Below the pieces are notes generated by a model. That model was not told the DNA's origin and did not search any database. It saw only the letters and a program-made list of their open reading frames with translations. A DNA stretch of 56,107 nt from Planctomycetales bacterium 71-10 (GTDB taxonomy: Bacteria; Planctomycetota; Planctomycetia; Isosphaerales; Isosphaeraceae): NCBI GenBank assembly GCA_001898385.1, contig MKTT01000149.1:1-56107 (forward strand), read 5' to 3'. Position 1 is the first letter of the stretch; each line of letters opens with the position of its first letter. Made by a program: the position numbers and the translations under genes. Positions 23,671-32,535 of this stretch are shown here, piece by piece.

Positions 23671-26600
23671 TTGTCCACGCGTGTTCACGAGTTGGCGAAA
23701 GAGCTGGGATTGAAGAGCCAGGATTTGCTGGATCGGATCCAGAAGTGGAATCTGGACGTGAAGGCGAACGCCCTGGCCGTCGTCGATCCCCCAACCGTGG
23801 AGCAGATCCGAGACCTGTTCTCCCGCGAATCGAAGGGGGCCCCCGCGCCCGCCCCGGCCGCGAAGCCCGCCGTCGCGCCGGCCCCCTCCAAGGCCGCGAC
23901 GCCGGCCCCGGCCGCGACGCCGCCGGCCCCGACGCCCTCGACCGCCGCCGCGCCGGAGCCCCGGCCGGCGGCCCCCGCCGCGGCCCCGCCGACGACCGCC
24001 AGGCCCCCGGCCCCCGCGGCCGTCGCGCCGGCCGAGGCGGCCCCGACTCCCGGTCGGCTGGCCCCGACGCCGGCCCCGGCCGCCGCCCCGCCCGCCTCGC
24101 GCTCGGCGGGTCCGCTCTCCAGCCACACGCCGCACCGCGGCGCCGCCGCCCCCCGTCCCGAGCCCGGCCCGGCCCCGGCCGGCCCGCCGCAAGGCCACGC
24201 CCCCTCGCCCCCCCGCCCCGGGGGGGGGCCCCCCTCCTTCCAACCCCTCAAGCGGAGCGAATACATGAGTTCGGCGGGAATACGCCCCCCGGTCCAGCGC
24301 ACCGGGGGCCACTCGGCCGCCCCGGTCCATCGGACCGGGGCCTCGCAGGCCGGCGCCCAGGGCGGCGGCCGTCGCGATGAAGGCCGCCGGCCGGGCGACG
24401 ACGCGGGCGACGCCGCCCGCCGCGACGCCGCCGGCCCGCGCCGCCCGCTCCCCCCCGTGGCGCCCTCGCAGGGCGCCGCCCCCCGGCCCCAAGGTGGGCC
24501 GCCCCGCCCGGCCGCGAGCGGGCCCGAGGGGAAGACCCAGCGGGCCGAGAAGCGGATGACCCGCGACGAGATGCTGGCGATGATGCGGGCCGGCCAGATC
24601 GGCCCCAACGCCACCGCCGTCCCCCGCCCCGGCGGCCCCGCCCCCCGCCCCGGCGGCCCCGGCGCCCTCGCCGGCCGCCCCGCCGGCCGACCCGGCGCGC
24701 CCCCGTCCGGCCCGGCCCGCGGCCCCGTCGCCCGCGGCCCCGTCGCCCCCGGCGCGGTCGGCTTCCCGCCCCCCGTCGCCCCGCCGACCGAGGAGGACGA
24801 CGATCGCAAGAAGGGGAAGGGCGTCGGCTCCTCCGCCGACCGCGCCGGCCGCCGCGCCCGCCGCAACGAGCGCGCCACCGACCGCCGCGTCTCCTCCCCG
24901 ATGCCCGCCGCCGCCCTCCTCAACGAGGACGACGAGGCGCGCCGCCGCCGCGGCGGTCGCCGGCCCCACCTCAAGGGGGGCGGCCGGCACTCCTCCACCC
25001 TCGCGCCGCGCAAGTCGCACGCCGAGGTGGAGGCCCCGATCAGCGTCCGGACCCTCTCCGAGGCCCTGGGCGTCAAGGCCAACGACCTGCTCCGCAAGCT
25101 GATGGCCATGGGCCAGATGGCGACCATCAACGCCAACCTGGACGACGAGCTGGCCGTCATGCTCGCCATGGAATTCGGCATGACGCTCGACGTCGTCCAC
25201 GAGCGCACCGCCGAGGACGACATCCTCGCCGAGTACGAGCGCGAGTCCGACGAGGACGCCCTCGTGCCGCGGCCGCCGGTCATCACGATCCTGGGCCACG
25301 TCGACCACGGCAAGACCTCGCTGCTCGACCGGATCCGCAAGACCAAGGTCGTGCAGTCCGAGAGCGGCGGCATCACCCAGCACATCGGCGCCTACCAGGT
25401 CGAGTACAACGGCAAGCCGATCACGTTCGTCGACACCCCGGGCCACGAGGCGTTCACCGCCATGCGGGCCCGCGGCGCCAACGTGACCGACATCGTCGTC
25501 CTGGTCGTCGCGGCCGACGACGGCGTGATGCCCCAGACCGTCGAGGCCATCGCCCACGCCAAGGCGGCCGAGGTCCCGATCGTCGTCGCGCTCAACAAGA
25601 TCGACCTCCCCAACGTCGACACCGCGGCGAACGTCAGCAAGATCTTCGGCGAGCTGTCCCAGCAGGGGCTCAACCCCGTCGAGTGGGGCGGCGACGTCGA
25701 GGTCGTCAAGACGTCGGCCTCCACCGGCCTGGGCGTCGACGACCTGCTCGCCACCCTGGAGACCATCGCCGAGCTGCACGAGCTGAAGGCCGACCCCGAC
25801 CGGCCGGCCACCGGCACCTGCCTGGAAGCCTCGATCTCCGAGGGCCGCGGCGTCGTCGCCACCGTCCTGGTCCGCGAGGGGACGCTCCGCGTCGGCGACG
25901 TCGTCGTCTGCGGCGACGGCTTCGGCCGCGTCCGGGCCCTCTTCGACGACTCCGGCCGCCAGGTCGAGGAGGCCGGGCCTTCCTTCCCGGTCGAGATCTC
26001 CGGCCTCGACGTCGTCCCGGTCGCCGGCGAGAACTTCGCCGTCACCGACGACATCGCCCGCGCCCGCGAGGTCGCCGACGCCCGCCGCACCCGCACCCGC
26101 GACGCGGCCCAGGCCGAACGCCAGACCGTCACGCTCGAGAACCTCTTCAACAAGATGGCCGAGCGCAAGGTCAAGTCGCTCAACCTGATCGTCAAGGCCG
26201 ACGTCCAGGGCTCCATCGAGGCCATCATCAAGGAGCTGGAGAAGCTCGAGAACCCCGAGGTCCCGATCCGCATCCTGCTGAAGGGCGTGGGCGGCATCAC
26301 GGAGAGCGACGTCATCCTGGCCGACGCCTCGCAGGCGATCATCATCGGCTACCGCGTCGCCCCCGAGGACCGGGCGATCGCCATGGCGGACGAGAAGGAC
26401 ATCGAGATCCGCCGCTACGACATCATCTACCAGGTCACCGACGACGTGAAGAAGGCCGTCGAGGGCATGCTCGTGCCCGAGATCAAGGAGGTCCACCTCG
26501 GCCGGGCGGTCGTCCGCCAGGTCTTCCGGATCTCCAAGATCGGCGTCGTCGCCGGCTGCTTCGTCACCCAGGGCGTCATCGAACGCTCGGCCAAGGTCCG

Positions 26601-26784
26601 CCTCATCCGCGAGGGCCGCGAGATCTACAAGGGGGCCGTCGACGCCCTCAAGCGGTTCAAGGACGACGTCAAGGAAGTCCCCCAGAACTTCGAGTGCGGC
26701 ATCAAGATCACCAACTTCGACGACGTGAAGGCCGACGACGTCATCGAGGCCTACCGCGTCGACGTGATCCGCCGCACCCTCTGA
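23671..26784 (+). CDS. infB: Translation initiation factor IF-2
   Basis: 1037 residues. IF-2 is the GTPase that places fMet-tRNA on the 30S subunit. The start at TTG 23671 is chosen because GGGAGGAG ends 6 bases upstream and STRVHELAKELG is the usual IF2 N-terminus; TTG 23665 adds two residues. Residues about 55-430 are an extremely Pro/Ala/Arg/Gly-rich linker. The second IF2_N-like module (ISVRTLSEALGVKANDLLRK) follows at about 455, then the G domain: GHVDHGKTS (about 542), DTPGHEAF (about 589), NKIDLP (about 643), and domains II, III and C2 through FRISKIGVVAGCFVTQG. Confidence 0.97.
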   Translation: MSTRVHELAKELGLKSQDLLDRIQKWNLDVKANALAVVDPPTVEQIRDLFSRESKGAPAPAPAAKPAVAPAPSKAATPAPAATPPAPTPSTAAAPEPRPAAPAAAPPTTARPPAPAAVAPAEAAPTPGRLAPTPAPAAAPPASRSAGPLSSHTPHRGAAAPRPEPGPAPAGPPQGHAPSPPRPGGGPPSFQPLKRSEYMSSAGIRPPVQRTGGHSAAPVHRTGASQAGAQGGGRRDEGRRPGDDAGDAARRDAAGPRRPLPPVAPSQGAAPRPQGGPPRPAASGPEGKTQRAEKRMTRDEMLAMMRAGQIGPNATAVPRPGGPAPRPGGPGALAGRPAGRPGAPPSGPARGPVARGPVAPGAVGFPPPVAPPTEEDDDRKKGKGVGSSADRAGRRARRNERATDRRVSSPMPAAALLNEDDEARRRRGGRRPHLKGGGRHSSTLAPRKSHAEVEAPISVRTLSEALGVKANDLLRKLMAMGQMATINANLDDELAVMLAMEFGMTLDVVHERTAEDDILAEYERESDEDALVPRPPVITILGHVDHGKTSLLDRIRKTKVVQSESGGITQHIGAYQVEYNGKPITFVDTPGHEAFTAMRARGANVTDIVVLVVAADDGVMPQTVEAIAHAKAAEVPIVVALNKIDLPNVDTAANVSKIFGELSQQGLNPVEWGGDVEVVKTSASTGLGVDDLLATLETIAELHELKADPDRPATGTCLEASISEGRGVVATVLVREGTLRVGDVVVCGDGFGRVRALFDDSGRQVEEAGPSFPVEISGLDVVPVAGENFAVTDDIARAREVADARRTRTRDAAQAERQTVTLENLFNKMAERKVKSLNLIVKADVQGSIEAIIKELEKLENPEVPIRILLKGVGGITESDVILADASQAIIIGYRVAPEDRAIAMADEKDIEIRRYDIIYQVTDDVKKAVEGMLVPEIKEVHLGRAVVRQVFRISKIGVVAGCFVTQGVIERSAKVRLIREGREIYKGAVDALKRFKDDVKEVPQNFECGIKITNFDDVKADDVIEAYRVDVIRRTL

Positions 26785-26922
26785 CGCAACCCCCGCAGGG
26801 CCCCGACCCCGCGCGACCCCGGGCCGCGCCGGCATCCGCCGGCCGGCCCGGTCGCCGTCGAGGGCGCGGGCCCGCACGACCATCCCCGTCGCACGACCGG
26901 ACCGACCCAGGGACGCCGCCCG

Positions 26923-27372
26923 ATGCCCTCCCACCGCAGCCTCCGCATCGCCGAAGCCATCCGCGAGGTCGTCGCCTCGGCCGTCCTGTTCGAAGTCTCC
27001 GACCCCCGCGTCCGCGGCGTCACCGTCCTCCGCGTCGAGGTCGGCCACGACCTCCGCAACGCCACCGTCTACGTCACCGTCATGGGCTCCCCCGGCGAGC
27101 GCAGCACGGCCATGAAGGGCCTCCGCAGCGCCACCGGCTTCCTCCAGTCCAAGGTCGCCGCCCGGCTCCAGATCCGCTTCGTCCCGATCCTGACGTTCAA
27201 GCTCGACGAGGGCGTCAAGAAGTCCGTCGAGATGGGCCGCCTGATCGAGGAGGCCGTCGCCTCCGACCGCAAGCCCGACCCCGCCGAGGGCGACGGGACG
27301 GCCGCCGAGCCCCCGGGCCCGGCCGGGGACGACGACGAGGATGGAGACGAGGACGAGGCCGAGGACGACTGA
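26923..27372 (+). CDS. rbfA: Ribosome-binding factor A
   Basis: 149 residues. RbfA binds 16S rRNA near helix 1 during late 30S maturation and cold adaptation. The KH-like fold shows RIAEAIREVVASAVLFEVSD, VTVLRVEVGHDLRNATVYVT, and LRSATGFLQSKVAARLQIRF. The last 40 residues are an acidic tail (DDDEDGDEDEAEDD end), not typical of the E. coli protein. It follows infB after 138 bases. Confidence 0.94.
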   Translation: MPSHRSLRIAEAIREVVASAVLFEVSDPRVRGVTVLRVEVGHDLRNATVYVTVMGSPGERSTAMKGLRSATGFLQSKVAARLQIRFVPILTFKLDEGVKKSVEMGRLIEEAVASDRKPDPAEGDGTAAEPPGPAGDDDEDGDEDEAEDD

Positions 27373-27440
27373 GAGTCCCCCCTCGACCGACCGCCGCCGG
27401 CCCGGCCCACGACGAAGCGCTCCCAACCCCAGACAGGTTC

Positions 27441-28280
27441 ATGGCGACTCAAAGCAAGACCCAGTACCTCGCCGATCTCCACGCCTACCTCAAGCGCCGG
27501 TACAAGCCCAAGGCCGCCTCGACGGCCGCCCGGCTGCCGGTCATCGACGCCGTCGTCTACGGGATCTGCCACGAGGAGACCACGCGCGAGCAGGCCAACC
27601 AGGCCCTCTCCCGCTTCAAGGACCAGTTCTCCGACTGGAACGAGGTCCGCGTCAGTCACCTGGGCGAGTTGCAGGAGGCCCTCGCCGACGTCCCCGACCC
27701 GGCCGGGCGCGCCCAGCGGATCCGCAGGTTCCTGCGCCAGCTCTTCGAGAAGACCTACAGCTTCACCTCGCTCGACGTCCTGGCGAAGAAACCGCTCAAG
27801 GAGGCTCTGAAGACCCTCCAGGCGTTCGAAGCCTTCTCGTCCGACTACGTCACGGCCACCGTCATCCAGCAGGCCCTCGGCGGTCACGCCATCCCCATCG
27901 ACTCGGCCGCGCGGGCCGCCCTGGAGAAGCTGGGCCTCCACGAGGACGACGTCCCGACGCTCCGCGGCCTGGTCGAGCGCGCCATCCCCAAGAACCGCGG
28001 GGCCGAGTTCCTGGAGCTGCTGGAAGACCTGGCCCACGACCCGGCCGTCGAGAACGACCCCAAGGCCCCGCGCTGGCTCCACCAGGGCAAGCCCGCCAAG
28101 GCGGCCAAGGAGGAGCCCGCGAAGGACGCGGCCCCCAAGGCCGAGAAGCCCCAGCCCAAGAAGGCGACCCCGGCGTCGGAGCCCGAGCCCGCCAAGCCCG
28201 CGAAGAAGCCCCAGCCCAAGCCCGCCCCCCCCGCGCCCGAGCCGCCCAAGAAGGGCAAGGGCAAGCCGGACGCGAAGTGA
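27441..28280 (+). CDS. Endonuclease III-like (HhH superfamily) protein with basic C-terminal tail
   Basis: 279 residues. Residues about 15-215 look like the helical HhH-GPD fold of Nth-type glycosylases: VIDAVVYGICHEETTREQANQAL, then RRFLRQLFEKTYSFTS, VIQQALGGHAIPID and IPKNRGAEFLELLEDLAH. The usual catalytic Lys of the HhH motif and the C-terminal FeS Cys cluster are not evident, so glycosylase activity is doubtful. The final 60 residues are Lys/Pro/Ala repeats (PKKATPASEPEPAKPAKK), probably binding nucleic acid. It follows rbfA by 68 bases and may be cotranscribed. The fold call is from pattern recognition. Confidence 0.6.
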   Translation: MATQSKTQYLADLHAYLKRRYKPKAASTAARLPVIDAVVYGICHEETTREQANQALSRFKDQFSDWNEVRVSHLGELQEALADVPDPAGRAQRIRRFLRQLFEKTYSFTSLDVLAKKPLKEALKTLQAFEAFSSDYVTATVIQQALGGHAIPIDSAARAALEKLGLHEDDVPTLRGLVERAIPKNRGAEFLELLEDLAHDPAVENDPKAPRWLHQGKPAKAAKEEPAKDAAPKAEKPQPKKATPASEPEPAKPAKKPQPKPAPPAPEPPKKGKGKPDAK

Positions 28281-28355
28281 CGGCCCGATCGTGGGGCGTC
28301 GCTTCGCGCCCCTCGCCGCTCCGTCCCAAGCATCGGAGAGCGAGGATGGCCCCCC

Positions 28356-28513
28356 CTTCTCCCCTCGTGGGAGAAGGTGCCCCAGAGGGGCGGATGAGGG
28401 GGGCGCGACCGCAAGCCGCCGACTTCAAAGCCCAGCCCACGCCGGCCTGGTGATGCGGAGGCGTTCGCCCCCTCATCCGGCCTTCGGCCACCTTCTCCCA
28501 CGAGGGGAGAAGG
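28356..28513. repeat. Inverted-repeat intergenic element, copy C (GGATGAGGGGG subfamily)
   Basis: Ends read CCTTCTCCCCTCGTGGGAG and CTCCCACGAGGGGAGAAGG; inner ends GGATGAGGGGG and CCCCCTCATCC. Same architecture as the 3437 and 6442 elements but a different sequence. It lies in the convergent gap (28281-28632) between the HhH-like gene and yebC; the remaining bases of the gap hold nothing recognisable. Confidence 0.82.
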
Positions 28514-28632
28514 ATGCTTGGCATGATCGGGTGAAGATGTCGTGCGGCCGGCATGCCCTCCCGAGCCCCGGCGGGAGAGGGGCCGCTTGAGGGTCGCCGT
28601 GGATGGGCGGCGTATGGTCGCCCTCCCGCGGG

Positions 28633-29373
28633 TCAGCCCGCGAGGACTTCCTCGGGGATGTTGTCGTTGGCGTAGACGTTCTGGACGTCGTCGTTCTCGT
28701 CGAGCATGTCCCGGAGCTTCAGCATCTTCTTCCCGGCCTCGACGTCGAGGTCGACGGAGGTGGACGGGATGTAGCTGGTCTCGGCGCTCTCGGTGGCGAT
28801 CTTGGCGTCTTCGAGCGCCTTGCGGACGGCCTCGAACTGCTGGGGGGCGCAGGTGACCTCGTAGTAGCCGTCGACCAGCTCGACGTCGTCGGCGCCGGCC
28901 TCCAGGGCGACTTCCATCAGGGCGTCTTCCTGGACGTGCTTGGGGTCGACGACGAAGAGGCCCTTGAAGGCGAAGAGGTAGCTGACGCACCCCGTCGCGC
29001 CGAGGTTGCCGCCGGCCGCGTCGAACAGCCGTCGCAGCTCGCCGGCGGTGCGGTTGCGGTTGTCGGTCAGGACCTCGCACAGGACGGCGACGCCGGAGGG
29101 GCCGTAGCCCTCGTAGATGATCTCTTCGAAGTTCTCGGCGCCCAGCTCGCCGGTGGCCTTCTTGATGGAGCGTTCGATGTTGTCCTTGGGGCAGGAGACC
29201 GAGCGGGCCTTGTCGATGGCGTAGCGGAGGCGGAGGTTGGCCGTCGGGTCGGGGCCGCCGTTGCGCGCGGCGACGTAGATCGCCCGGCAGAGCTTGCTGA
29301 AGAGTTTCCCGCGCTTGGCGTCGACCAGGCCCTTGCGGTGGGCGATGTTCGCGGAGTGGGAATGTCCTGCCAT
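28633..29373 (-). CDS. YebC/PmpR family transcriptional regulator
   Basis: 246 residues. The family opening AGHSHSANIAHRKGLVDAKRG is close to the canonical AGHSKWANIKHRK, and RNRTAGELRRLFDAAGGNLG plus YEVTCAPQQFEAVRKAL complete the three domains. YebC-family proteins are DNA-binding regulators, and recent work also ties some to translation of proline stretches. The latter is notable because this window contains many Pro-rich proteins (IF-2, small protein at 9644, kinases). Downstream of the TPR gene on the same strand, 112 bases apart. Confidence 0.95.
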   Translation of the reverse strand: MAGHSHSANIAHRKGLVDAKRGKLFSKLCRAIYVAARNGGPDPTANLRLRYAIDKARSVSCPKDNIERSIKKATGELGAENFEEIIYEGYGPSGVAVLCEVLTDNRNRTAGELRRLFDAAGGNLGATGCVSYLFAFKGLFVVDPKHVQEDALMEVALEAGADDVELVDGYYEVTCAPQQFEAVRKALEDAKIATESAETSYIPSTSVDLDVEAGKKMLKLRDMLDENDDVQNVYANDNIPEEVLAG

Positions 29374-29485
29374 CTCGGGTCTCGGCTCCTGGTCACGTCG
29401 GTCGAATCGCGTCGGTGGGCGTGGCGTCGGCCCGTCCGGGGCGGCGTGGCTCGGCTTCGCGTCGATCGAGCCGCGCCCGGTCGGC

Positions 29486-31936
29486 TCAGGGGTTGGTGCC
29501 GGTGGAGGCCCGGGGGGCCTTCTCGGTGGCGTCGAGGGAGGCCAGCTTCTTGCGGATCTCTTCCAGGCGCTTGTCCGGGGGCTCGCTGCGGGCGGCGGCC
29601 TCCTCGGCCTCGCGCCAGGAGGCGCGGGCCTTCTCGACGTCCTGGAGCTGGAGGTAGACGTCGCCCAGGTGGTCGGGGAGGGTGGCGTCGGGCTGGGCCT
29701 GGCCCATCTTCTCGGCCTGGCGGTGCAGCTCGACGGCCTTCTCCAGCGGCTCGGCGGCCTCCTTGAGCTTCCCCTGCTTGAACAGGGCCCAGCCCAGGCT
29801 GTCGAGGTAGGCGTAGTTGTCCGGGTCCTCCTTCAGGGCCTTGCGGATCATGGCCTCGGCCTTCTCCAGGTTCTTGCCCTGGTCGGCGTAGAGGTAGCCC
29901 AGGTCGTTGTTGATGCCGGCGTCGTCGGGGTAGCGTTCCAGGGCGGCCTCCAGCTCGGCCTCGCCGTTGGCGAAGTCGCCCTGGTTGACGTAGGCGACGG
30001 AGAGCTGGCCGTAGATCATCCGGAGCAGCTCGTCGCGGCCCCCGCCGGAGTTCCGCTTGAGCATGTCGCGGAACAGGGCGACGGCCTCCTCGTTGCGGCC
30101 GTGCTTGGAGAGCATGCTCCCCAGCAGCATCTCGTACATCGGGTTGCCGGGCTCGTCCTGGATCAGCTTGCGATAGATGGCGACGGCCTCGTCGACCTGG
30201 CCCAGCTCGGCCAGGACGTCGGCGGCCTGCCGCCGCTCGTCGGGGTCGGCCGGGGCCTGCTTGATCGCCTCGCGGATCGCCTCCAGCGCCTTGTCGTCCT
30301 GGCCGGCGCGGTGGTAGAAGTTCGCCTGGAAGGCGAGCCAGCGGGACTTGCGCTCGCCCGGGAACTTGGCGAACATCTCGGCGAGGGTCGCGGCGGCCTC
30401 GCCGTGGCGCTTCAGGAGTTGCTCGGTCTGGGCGACCTCGATGTAGAGCAAGGGGTTGGGGGCCTTGCCCAGCATCAGGCGCTGGAGCTTGAGCAGGCGT
30501 TCGAGCCGGCCGGGGCGGGCGTCGCGGTCGCCGCCGCCGACGGCGACCTCGCCGAGCACCTTGAACGCCTGGGCCTCCGGGAGGCCCGGCGGGTCGGCGG
30601 TGAGCTGCTTCAGGCCCTCGTCCAGGATCGCGTCGGCCAGGGCGTCGTCGGCGGCGACCGCGAGGATCTGGGGCCGGACGGCGATCTCGCCCTGGGGGCG
30701 GGCGACGGCCTCGCAGAGGACCTTCAGCAGGTCCGGGACCTTTTTCCGCTTGACGAGCGAGGCGGCCAGGGCCCGGTACGTCTGGGGGTTGGCCTGGCTC
30801 GCCAGCAGGCCCTTGTACAGGGCCTCGGCCTTCTCGACCTGCCCCGTCTCGCGGTAGCGGTCGGCCAAGACGTACTGGAGCGGGACGTTCTTGGAGTCGC
30901 GGCGGGCGGCCTCCTCCAGGCGGGGGGTGATCTCGGCCTCGCGGTTGAGCGCCTTGAGCACGCGGCCCATCAGCTCATACGCCTCGATCCCCTGCGGCTG
31001 CCGCTTCAAGTAGCGTTCCACCAGCGCCAGGGCCTTGTCCCCCTGGTTGGCCTTCAGGTAGGACTCGGAGAGGACCAGGGGGATCTGGGGGTTGTTCTCG
31101 TCGTAGACCAGGCCCCGTTCGAGGGCCTTCAGGGCGGGCTCGTCGCGGCCGGCGGCGAGGAAGATCAGGCCGAACTCCAGGTAGCGGGCGGCCGGATCCG
31201 GGCCCAGGATGCGCTGGACGTCGGCCGGGGTCAGCTTGTTGGACTCCTTGTCGTCCAGTTCGGCCATGACCTTGACGTAGGCGTCGGCGGCCTGGGCGGC
31301 GTCGTTCAGCGGGCCCGCGTAGAGCCGGCCCAGCTCGAACCAGGCGACGATCCGGCCGGCGGCGTGCTCGGCGAGCTTGGGGTTGGCCAGGACCTCGCGC
31401 AGCAGCGCCTCGCCGGCGCGGAAGTCGCGCCGCTTGTCGACGTAGAACTCGAACAGCCGTTCGAGCGTCTCGGTGTCGCTGGGGTCGGCGGCCAGGGCCT
31501 TCTTGCCGAACTCCACCGCCTGCTCGGGGCGGGCCAGCGGGCCGACGTACAGCCGGCTCAGCCGACGGGCGATCGCCACGGAGTCGGGGTCGAGCTTGTA
31601 CGCCTCCTCCAGCGCCTCGGCCGCGGCGGCGAACCGGCGGCGGTCCTCCAGGGCCCTCGCCGCGGCGTAGAGCCGCACGGCCTCCACCCGCTTGCGGTCC
31701 TCGACCGACTGCGGCGCCTGCGGCACGAACGGCCTCGGCGGCTCGGAGCCGGGGCGGTCGAACAGCTCCGTCACGTCCGGCTTCGGCTCGGCCGGCACCT
31801 CGGCCTTGGGGGCCGGGGCCGCCTCGACGTTCGGGGCCGCCGGGGCCTGCGCCCGGGCCGTCCCCCATCCCGCGGCCAGCGCGAACGCCGCCCAGCCCGC
31901 CCGACTCGCCGCAGACCATCGGATCGGCCCGACCAT
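29486..31936 (-). CDS. Large exported TPR-repeat protein
   Basis: 816 residues from ATG 31936 (GTG 31942 also possible). A signal peptide (GWAAFALAAGWGTARAQ) precedes about 60 linker residues and then more than ten TPR-type helix pairs through the end, such as AEALEEAYKLDPDSVAIARR, LAADPSDTETLERLFEFY and DAGINNDLGYLYADQGKNLE. This kind of protein scaffolds complexes in the periplasm, for instance in envelope assembly. Nothing else in the sequence points to a partner. Divergent from the BlaI gene. Confidence 0.85.
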   Translation of the reverse strand: MVGPIRWSAASRAGWAAFALAAGWGTARAQAPAAPNVEAAPAPKAEVPAEPKPDVTELFDRPGSEPPRPFVPQAPQSVEDRKRVEAVRLYAAARALEDRRRFAAAAEALEEAYKLDPDSVAIARRLSRLYVGPLARPEQAVEFGKKALAADPSDTETLERLFEFYVDKRRDFRAGEALLREVLANPKLAEHAAGRIVAWFELGRLYAGPLNDAAQAADAYVKVMAELDDKESNKLTPADVQRILGPDPAARYLEFGLIFLAAGRDEPALKALERGLVYDENNPQIPLVLSESYLKANQGDKALALVERYLKRQPQGIEAYELMGRVLKALNREAEITPRLEEAARRDSKNVPLQYVLADRYRETGQVEKAEALYKGLLASQANPQTYRALAASLVKRKKVPDLLKVLCEAVARPQGEIAVRPQILAVAADDALADAILDEGLKQLTADPPGLPEAQAFKVLGEVAVGGGDRDARPGRLERLLKLQRLMLGKAPNPLLYIEVAQTEQLLKRHGEAAATLAEMFAKFPGERKSRWLAFQANFYHRAGQDDKALEAIREAIKQAPADPDERRQAADVLAELGQVDEAVAIYRKLIQDEPGNPMYEMLLGSMLSKHGRNEEAVALFRDMLKRNSGGGRDELLRMIYGQLSVAYVNQGDFANGEAELEAALERYPDDAGINNDLGYLYADQGKNLEKAEAMIRKALKEDPDNYAYLDSLGWALFKQGKLKEAAEPLEKAVELHRQAEKMGQAQPDATLPDHLGDVYLQLQDVEKARASWREAEEAAARSEPPDKRLEEIRKKLASLDATEKAPRASTGTNP

Positions 31937-32029
31937 GTTCACGTCTCCCCGTCCTCGATGCCGTCCCGTCGCTGCGACGGTCCTTCGTCGCCGTCCCGAT
32001 CCGGCGCGTACCCGCCGACGATCCCCCCC

Positions 32030-32059
32030 ATCCTATCAGCCCCCTCCCCCGCCTGCCAA
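32030..32059 (-). promoter_or_regulatory. Possible promoter of the TPR gene
   Basis: Minus strand: TTGGCA (32054-32059), 18-base spacer, TAGGAT (32030-32035), about 95 bases before the TPR gene start. Confidence 0.4.
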
Positions 32060-32075
32060 GTCCGGCCGCGACCCC

Positions 32076-32115
32076 TTGACGTCGTCGTCGATCGCGGTAA
32101 ATCTACTTGCATAGA
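32076..32115 (+). promoter_or_regulatory. Promoter and operator-like dyad of the BlaI/M56 operon
   Basis: TTGACG (32076-32081) and a weak -10 TAAATC (32098-32103) are followed by TCTA-CTTGCA-TAGA (32102-32115), a 4+4 dyad overlapping the -10. BlaI-type repressors bind dyads over their own promoter, so autoregulation is plausible. Too short to be certain. Confidence 0.45.
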
Positions 32116-32142
32116 CGACCGCGGCCCGCGGAGGATTCGCCC

Positions 32143-32535
32143 ATGGCGGAGGTCCAGCTCGGACGGTTGCAGTTCCGGATCATGCAGGTGCTTTGGGACC
32201 GCGGCCGCGCCAGCGCCCGCGAGATCACCGAGGCCCTGAACGAGGCCGAGCCGACAGCCCACAGCACGGTTCAGACGCTGCTGCGCCAACTGGAGGCCAA
32301 GGGGGCGGCCGGGCACGAGGCCGACGGCCGGACGTTCGTCTTCTTCGCGAAGGTCCCGGAGGACCGCGTGAAGCGGACGGCCGTGCGCGACGTGCTGGAG
32401 CGGGTCTTCGGCGGCGACGTCGGCGGCCTGCTCGCCCACCTGATCAAGTCGGAGGGGCTGTCTCGCAAGGAGCTGGACGACCTCCGCGCGATGATCGACG
32501 AGGCCCGCAAGGACGGCAAGGGAGGTGCGCGATGA
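32143..32535 (+). CDS. BlaI/MecI/CopY family transcriptional repressor
   Basis: 130 residues. Winged helix with LQFRIMQVLWDRGRASAREI and HSTVQTLLRQLEAKGAAGHE, matching BlaI repressors that are cleaved when a partner membrane metalloprotease senses a signal. The C-terminal dimer helix is SEGLSRKELDDLRAMIDEAR. The stop overlaps the M56 gene by four bases (ATGA). The pairing is that of BlaI-BlaR1, but no beta-lactamase is nearby. Confidence 0.93.
   Translation: MAEVQLGRLQFRIMQVLWDRGRASAREITEALNEAEPTAHSTVQTLLRQLEAKGAAGHEADGRTFVFFAKVPEDRVKRTAVRDVLERVFGGDVGGLLAHLIKSEGLSRKELDDLRAMIDEARKDGKGGAR

Noticed and set aside
28291..28590. 99-codon frame in the gap after the HhH-like gene
   Set aside because: It coincides with repeat copy C and has no ribosome-binding site.
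29294..32239. 981-codon open frame antisense to the TPR gene
   Set aside because: Monotonous Leu/Gly/Val/Ala composition typical of reverse-complement TPR codons; the minus strand carries the real signal peptide and repeats.
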